Below are positions 16,721-20,064 of a stretch of DNA of 20,064 nucleotides, piece after piece. Source of the DNA: Flavobacteriales bacterium (GTDB taxonomy: Bacteria; Bacteroidota; Bacteroidia; NORP154); NCBI GenBank assembly GCA_012965625.1, contig DTSC01000480.1, positions 1 to 20,064 of the forward strand, read 5' to 3'. The notes beneath the pieces are model-generated. The model was not told the DNA's origin, made no database searches, and was given only the letters and a program-made list of their open reading frames with translations. The position numbers and the translations under genes are program-made. Position 1 is the first letter of the stretch; the number at the start of each line of letters is the position of its first letter.

Positions 16721-17662
16721 GTGAAGATCTACAACTCCATTGATGATTTTCAAAAGGTATCCTTTCCTGTTCTTACTACCGGCACTTTTGATGGTGTACA
16801 TTTAGGGCATCGGAAGATTATTTATCGAATAAGAGATATTGCAAGAAGAAACCATGGAGAATCAGTCCTTTTGACTTTCTCTCCACATCCACGCCTGGTG
16901 ATTTTTCCTGACCAAAATGACCTTAAACTTTTAAACACTATTGATGAAAAAATCAAGCTTATTGAAGACGCAGGAATTGATAATCTCATCATACACCCAT
17001 TTACAAAAGAATTTTCAAGAATCTCCTCCCTTGAGTTTGTGAGAGATTTATTGGTAAAAAGCCTAGGTGTTAGAAAACTAGTCATTGGATATAATCATCA
17101 GTTTGGAAAAAACAGAGAAGGCACTTTAAGCCACCTATTAGAATATGGCCCATTATATGGGTTTGATGTTGAAGAAATACCTGCTAAGGACATTGATGAT
17201 GTAAATATAAGCTCAACAAAAATTCGAAACGCCATAACAAAGGGGGCCATTAATCTAGCCAAAACCTATTTAGGATATGATTATTTTTTCACAGGCAAAG
17301 TTGTAAAAGGAGATGGAATTGGAAAGTCATTGGATTTTCCAACAGCAAATATTAAAATAAACGATGCCTTAAAACTAGTGCCTGGAAATGGAGTATATGT
17401 TGTAAAAGCTGTTATTGCCAGTACAATATTTAATGGAATGATGAATATTGGTATCCGTCCTACAATTGAAAGCAGGGAAGATACCAAGAAAAGGAAAATA
17501 GAAATACATCTATTTGATTTTAATGAAACTATATATGAAAAAACTTTAGAGGTGCATGTAATATCAAGAATTCGAGATGAAATCAAATTTGATAGTATTT
17601 CTGCTTTAAAAGAACAGCTAACAAAAGACAGGATAGAATCAATAAAAATATTGAAAATATGA
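16721..17662 (+). CDS. ribF: Bifunctional riboflavin kinase / FAD synthetase
   Basis: RibF phosphorylates riboflavin to FMN and then adenylylates FMN to FAD. 313 residues, the normal size. The N-terminal FAD synthetase domain has the nucleotidyltransferase motif GTFDGVHLGH (21-30) and SSTKIR (164-169). The C-terminal riboflavin kinase domain shows the GKVVKGDGIGKSLDFPTAN segment with PTAN at 207-210, and the NIGIRPT and IEIHLFDF stretches. The start codon is GTG at 16721; it gives the usual KIY-SIDDF N-terminus, and no upstream ATG fits. It is followed 3 nt later by the LRR gene, so both are likely co-transcribed. Confidence 0.96.
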   Translation: MKIYNSIDDFQKVSFPVLTTGTFDGVHLGHRKIIYRIRDIARRNHGESVLLTFSPHPRLVIFPDQNDLKLLNTIDEKIKLIEDAGIDNLIIHPFTKEFSRISSLEFVRDLLVKSLGVRKLVIGYNHQFGKNREGTLSHLLEYGPLYGFDVEEIPAKDIDDVNISSTKIRNAITKGAINLAKTYLGYDYFFTGKVVKGDGIGKSLDFPTANIKINDALKLVPGNGVYVVKAVIASTIFNGMMNIGIRPTIESREDTKKRKIEIHLFDFNETIYEKTLEVHVISRIRDEIKFDSISALKEQLTKDRIESIKILKI

Positions 17663-17665
17663 TTG

Positions 17666-18271
17666 ATGGCAAGAAATATTAAAATACTCCTAATTGTTTT
17701 CTTGGCCTTTATTGGTTCTCAGAGTTTTTGTCAACTTTTAGATTCAAGTCAATTGTCCATCACCTATGAGTTCCGAACTCTTGAAGAGGCAATGCAAAAT
17801 CCGGATAGCGTATTTATTCTAACACTAAAAAAGCAGAAGATAGAAAGCTTTCCAGAAGAAATCTTTATGTTTAAAAACATCCAAAAACTAGACTTACGTA
17901 AAAACAAAATTCAATTAATCCCAAGAAATATTGAACAACTGCAAAAGCTTGAATATCTAAATATTTCGAAAAACAAACTTGAAACAATTCCACCTGAGAT
18001 AGGAAAGTTAAAAAATTTGAAAGACCTGATCATTTTTCAAAATGAAATCACCTATCTTCCATCAGAAATTGGAGAAGCAGAAAATTTAGAATTCCTTGAC
18101 ATGTGGGGAAATGAACTAGAAAGCCTGCCAGATGAAATAAGTAAATTAAAAAATCTTGTTATACTGGATCTTCGAGTTATTGAAATAAGCAATGACAAAC
18201 AAAAGCAGTTCCAACAATTACTGCCAAATACAAAAATCTATTTCTCAAATAGTTGTAACTGCGGCGGATAG
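17666..18271 (+). CDS. Exported leucine-rich-repeat protein
   Basis: 201 residues from the ATG at 17666 (an in-frame TTG one codon earlier is unlikely). The N-terminus is a typical signal peptide (hydrophobic 6-18, possible cleavage near FC-QLL at 22-23), so the mature protein is secreted, periplasmic or surface exposed. About five leucine-rich repeats of 23 residues follow (about 51-172), each of the LxxLxLxxNxLxxLPxEI type, for example LEYLNISKNKLETIPPEIGKLKN. It ends in SNSCNCGG. LRRs usually bind protein partners; no enzyme domain is present and the function is not known. It sits 3 nt after ribF, an odd partner for a flavin enzyme, and 38 nt before the thi promoter elements. Confidence 0.85.
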   Translation: MARNIKILLIVFLAFIGSQSFCQLLDSSQLSITYEFRTLEEAMQNPDSVFILTLKKQKIESFPEEIFMFKNIQKLDLRKNKIQLIPRNIEQLQKLEYLNISKNKLETIPPEIGKLKNLKDLIIFQNEITYLPSEIGEAENLEFLDMWGNELESLPDEISKLKNLVILDLRVIEISNDKQKQFQQLLPNTKIYFSNSCNCGG

Positions 18272-18308
18272 CAAAGTCATAGATTTATCGTTTTCTTTTA
18301 ATTTAATC

Positions 18309-18338
18309 TTGTTTATTTCATAAACCGTATTATTTTTG
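18309..18338 (+). promoter_or_regulatory. Predicted promoter of the thiS-thiC operon
   Basis: TTG (18309-18311), 19 nt, then TATTTTTG (18331-18338): a full match to the Bacteroidetes TTG-N19-TAnnTTTG form. The expected start, about 18344-18346, coincides with the first nucleotides of the TPP riboswitch P1 helix, which supports both calls. Confidence 0.65.
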
Positions 18339-18343
18339 TTTAA

Positions 18344-18466
18344 TGCTTTGGGGGTGTCTTTAATTATATTGCATTTATGAAAGACTGAGATTATACCCCT
18401 TGAACCTGATACCGGTAATACTGTCGAAGGAAAAAGTCAAATAATCCCCTAGGCCCCCCCAAAGCA
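18344..18466 (+). promoter_or_regulatory. Alternative helix competing with the TPP aptamer (expression platform candidate)
   Basis: TGCTTTGGGGG (18344-18354) is perfectly complementary to CCCCCAAAGCA (18456-18466), an 11-bp helix. Its 5' strand is the same one used in P1 and P2 of the TPP aptamer, so the two structures exclude each other. The helix encloses the whole aptamer. It has no strong T-run behind it and is not a simple terminator. Confidence 0.55.
18345..18437 (+). ncRNA. TPP riboswitch (thi box)
   Basis: Thiamine pyrophosphate aptamer in the leader of thiS-thiC. Conserved parts read directly: CTGAGA (18385-18390), ATACCCCTTGAACCTGAT around 18393-18410, and GAAGG (18426-18430). Helices I can draw are P1 GCTTT/AAAGT (18345-18349 with 18433-18437), P2 GGGGGT/ACCCCT (18350-18355 with 18395-18400) and P3 GTCTTT/AAAGAC (18356-18361 with 18380-18385). 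P5 near CGGTAATACTG is less regular than usual. Binding of TPP normally lowers expression of thiamine genes. It lies directly after the predicted transcription start and about 113 nt before thiS. Confidence 0.93.
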
Positions 18467-18501
18467 ATTTCTGAATATTGCAAATAAATCACTGGAGTCT
18501 A

Positions 18502-18534
18502 ATGAGTCTTTCTCTTGGAAATTCAAAAGTCTAA
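18502..18534 (+). CDS. Possible 10-residue leader peptide before thiS
   Basis: ATG at 18502 opens a short frame of ten codons (MSLSLGNSKV) ending with TAA at 18534. GGAG lies 4 nt before it, a better Shine-Dalgarno than most genes here. It ends 16 nt before the thiS ATG. An 8-bp direct repeat AGTCTAAT brackets it (18496-18503 and 18528-18535). This may be coincidence. Confidence 0.2.
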   Translation: MSLSLGNSKV

Positions 18535-18550
18535 TCGTTAACCAGATTGA

Positions 18551-18754
18551 ATGATTATTACCTTAAACAATGAAATAAAAGAAATTAACGAGACCATAAA
18601 GCTCAATGAATTTGTTGATAGTTTAAAGCTGCCAAGTCAAAAAGGTATTGCTATAGCCATCAATAAAAAAGTAATTATTAAGAAACATTGGCCAATAACT
18701 AAGTTTAATGAAAATGATGATGTTTTCTTGATAAAAGCTACTCAGGGAGGATAA
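18551..18754 (+). CDS. thiS: Sulfur carrier protein ThiS
   Basis: Small ubiquitin-like sulfur carrier for the thiazole half of thiamine, 67 residues. It ends in the required Gly-Gly (ATQGG), which is adenylated by ThiF and converted to a thiocarboxylate. The beta-grasp pattern is visible: MIITLNNE strand, then the VAIAINKK-like AIAINKKVI strand (about 34-43), and the DDVFLIKATQGG tail. The gene is first in the thiamine operon behind a TPP riboswitch, and thiC starts 23 nt after its stop. The cognate thiF, thiG and thiH genes may lie beyond the right edge of the window. Confidence 0.95.
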   Translation: MIITLNNEIKEINETIKLNEFVDSLKLPSQKGIAIAINKKVIIKKHWPITKFNENDDVFLIKATQGG

Positions 18755-18777
18755 TAATAAAAATAGAAACCAAGTAA

Positions 18778-20064
18778 ATGAAAAAACAAGCCTTACAAAA
18801 ATCAACCATCATTACCAGAGGGGTATTCCCTAAATCCAGAAAAGTTTATGTTAATGGAAATGCTAACAACATAAAAGTGGCAATGAGAGAAATTTCATTG
18901 GGAGCATCGCCTAATCCTAATGTAGACCAAAAAGATAAATTGAAGAAAAATGAGAACATCACTATTTATGATACCAGTGGCCCCTATACAGATCCATCCA
19001 TTGAAATAGATGTAAAAAATGGCTTGCCAAAATTAAGGGAGCAATGGATTCTTGACCGTAATGATGTGGAGCTATTAAAAGAGATCTCTTCAGATTATGT
19101 GAAAGAGCGTATGTTAAAGCCTGGTCTTGATCATTTGCGTTTTAAACATATTACGCCACCTTTCAGGGCAAAAAACAAAAGCAACGTAACTCAACTGCAT
19201 TATGCCAGAAAAGGCATTATTACTCCTGAAATGGAATATGTTGCAATTAGAGAGAATCAACGACTTGAAGAAGTCGAAAATGTTGGGATGGCATCCAGGT
19301 GAGTCTTTTGGTGCCAATACACCTAAAGGCAAGATTACTCCAGCGTTTGTAAGAGATGAAATTGCAGCAGGTAGAGCAATTATTCCTAATAATATCAATC
19401 ATCCTGAAAGCGAGCCAATGATAATTGGCAGAAACTTTCTGGTAAAGATCAATGCCAATATTGGCAATTCTGCTATTTCATCCAGCATTGAAGAAGAAGT
19501 TGAAAAAGCAGTATGGGCATGTCGCTGGGGTGCAGACACCATTATGGACCTCTCTACCGGTAAAAATATTCATGAAACTAGGGAATGGATCATTAGAAAC
19601 GCCCCTGTTCCAATTGGAACTGTGCCCATATACCAAGCCTTAGAAAAAGTAAATGGAAAAGCAGAAGACTTAACTTGGGAACTATTTAGAGACACCCTGA
19701 TAGAACAAGCAGAGCAGGGTGTTGATTATTTTACCATTCATGCAGGTGTACTACTAAGGTATATTCCGCTAACTGCAAATAGGGTTACCGGTATTGTCTC
19801 CAGAGGAGGCTCTATTATGGCAAAATGGTGTCTTTCCCATCACAAGGAAAGCTTTCTTTATACCCATTTCGAGGAAATCTGTGAGATTATGAAAGCATAC
19901 GATGTGGCTTTCTCTCTTGGAGACGGTTTGCGTCCGGGCTCTTTAGCAGATGCCAATGACGAGGCCCAATTTGCAGAGCTGGAAACCCTTGGCGAGCTTA
20001 CAAAAATCGCATGGGCTCACGACGTACAGGTAATGATCGAAGGACCTGGTCATATTCCAATGCA
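18778..20064 (+). pseudogene. thiC: Phosphomethylpyrimidine synthase ThiC with a frameshift; 3' end beyond the window
   Basis: ThiC is a radical-SAM enzyme that turns aminoimidazole ribotide into HMP phosphate for thiamine. The first frame (ATG 18778, stop TGA 19300-19302) gives 174 residues, including REISLGASPNPN, YDTSGPYTDP and KGIITPEMEYVAIRENQRLEEVENVG, then an aberrant MASR and a stop. ThiC sequence resumes one base later: from 19289 the +1 frame reads WHPGESFGANTPKGKITPAFVRDE and stays open with excellent family similarity (for example INANIGNSA, DYFTIHAG, SLGDGLRPGS, EGPGHIPM) to the window end at 20064. So one base seems to have been gained (or two lost) near 19281-19288. It could be a real lesion, a sequencing or assembly error, or, least likely, +1 recoding. 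The Fe-S cysteine motif lies outside the window. Confidence 0.9.

Noticed and set aside
18454..18466. Reading the C-tract with CAAAGC as half of an ordinary intrinsic terminator.
   Set aside because: Its partner lies about 100 nt upstream across the aptamer and no T-run of useful length follows.
19452..19643. A 63-codon plus-strand frame within the second half of thiC.
   Set aside because: The thiC frame through this region matches the family strongly; the other frame does not.
1..20064. Search for CRISPR repeats, insertion sequences, tRNA or rRNA genes, phage genes and defence systems.
   Set aside because: No repeated spacer array, transposase, integrase, tRNA-like cloverleaf or defence-type domain was seen on either strand.

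Overview
The window looks like chromosomal DNA of a Bacteroidetes (Bacteroidota) bacterium, probably of the Cytophagales/Flavobacteriia side. The reasons are the AT-rich base use, several intergenic TAnnTTTG elements (the Bacteroidetes -7 promoter box), a GldA-type gliding ABC ATPase, an atpD-atpC pair apart from the other ATP synthase genes, a very short ATP synthase epsilon subunit, and a predicted OmpA-like/SPOR-like surface protein. It is dense and mostly housekeeping. I see no mobile element, CRISPR array, phage gene, tRNA or rRNA.

Layout. 50-910 (-): ChaN-like exported protein. 1020-3251 (+): era and der, two ribosome-assembly GTPases. 3238-5763 (-): a PLP-dependent Cys/Met-metabolism enzyme, whose end overlaps the end of der by 14 bp, and metK with a hairpin between them. 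5826-6734 (-): gldA-like ATPase. 6829-8222 (+): rsgA (a third ribosome GTPase) and dtd (D-aminoacyl-tRNA deacylase). 8308-9375 (+): exported protein of uncertain role. 14656 down to 9471 (-): a tightly packed four-gene cell-envelope/glycosylation cluster (SGNH-type esterase or acyltransferase, TMTC-like GT-C glycosyltransferase with TPRs, SAM methyltransferase, GT9 heptosyltransferase-like protein). 16571 down to 14787 (-): atpD-atpC with a clear intrinsic terminator. 16721-18271 (+): ribF and an exported leucine-rich-repeat protein. 18309 to the right edge (+): promoter, TPP riboswitch, thiS and thiC; thiC carries a frameshift near 19288 and runs off the window.

How it fits together. Era, Der and RsgA act on ribosomal subunit maturation, and Dtd proofreads aminoacyl-tRNAs. 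MetK and the PLP enzyme share the methionine/SAM pathway. RibF and ThiS/ThiC belong to cofactor (FMN/FAD and thiamine) synthesis. The 9471-14656 cluster probably builds or decorates a surface glycan or glycoprotein.

The points most worth a second look are the thiC frameshift, the TPP riboswitch whose 5' strand can instead form a perfect 11-bp helix about 100 nt downstream, the bacterial TMTC-like glycosyltransferase operon, and an inverted repeat between gldA and rsgA that places two identical -7 boxes back to back. I found no convincing new biological system.
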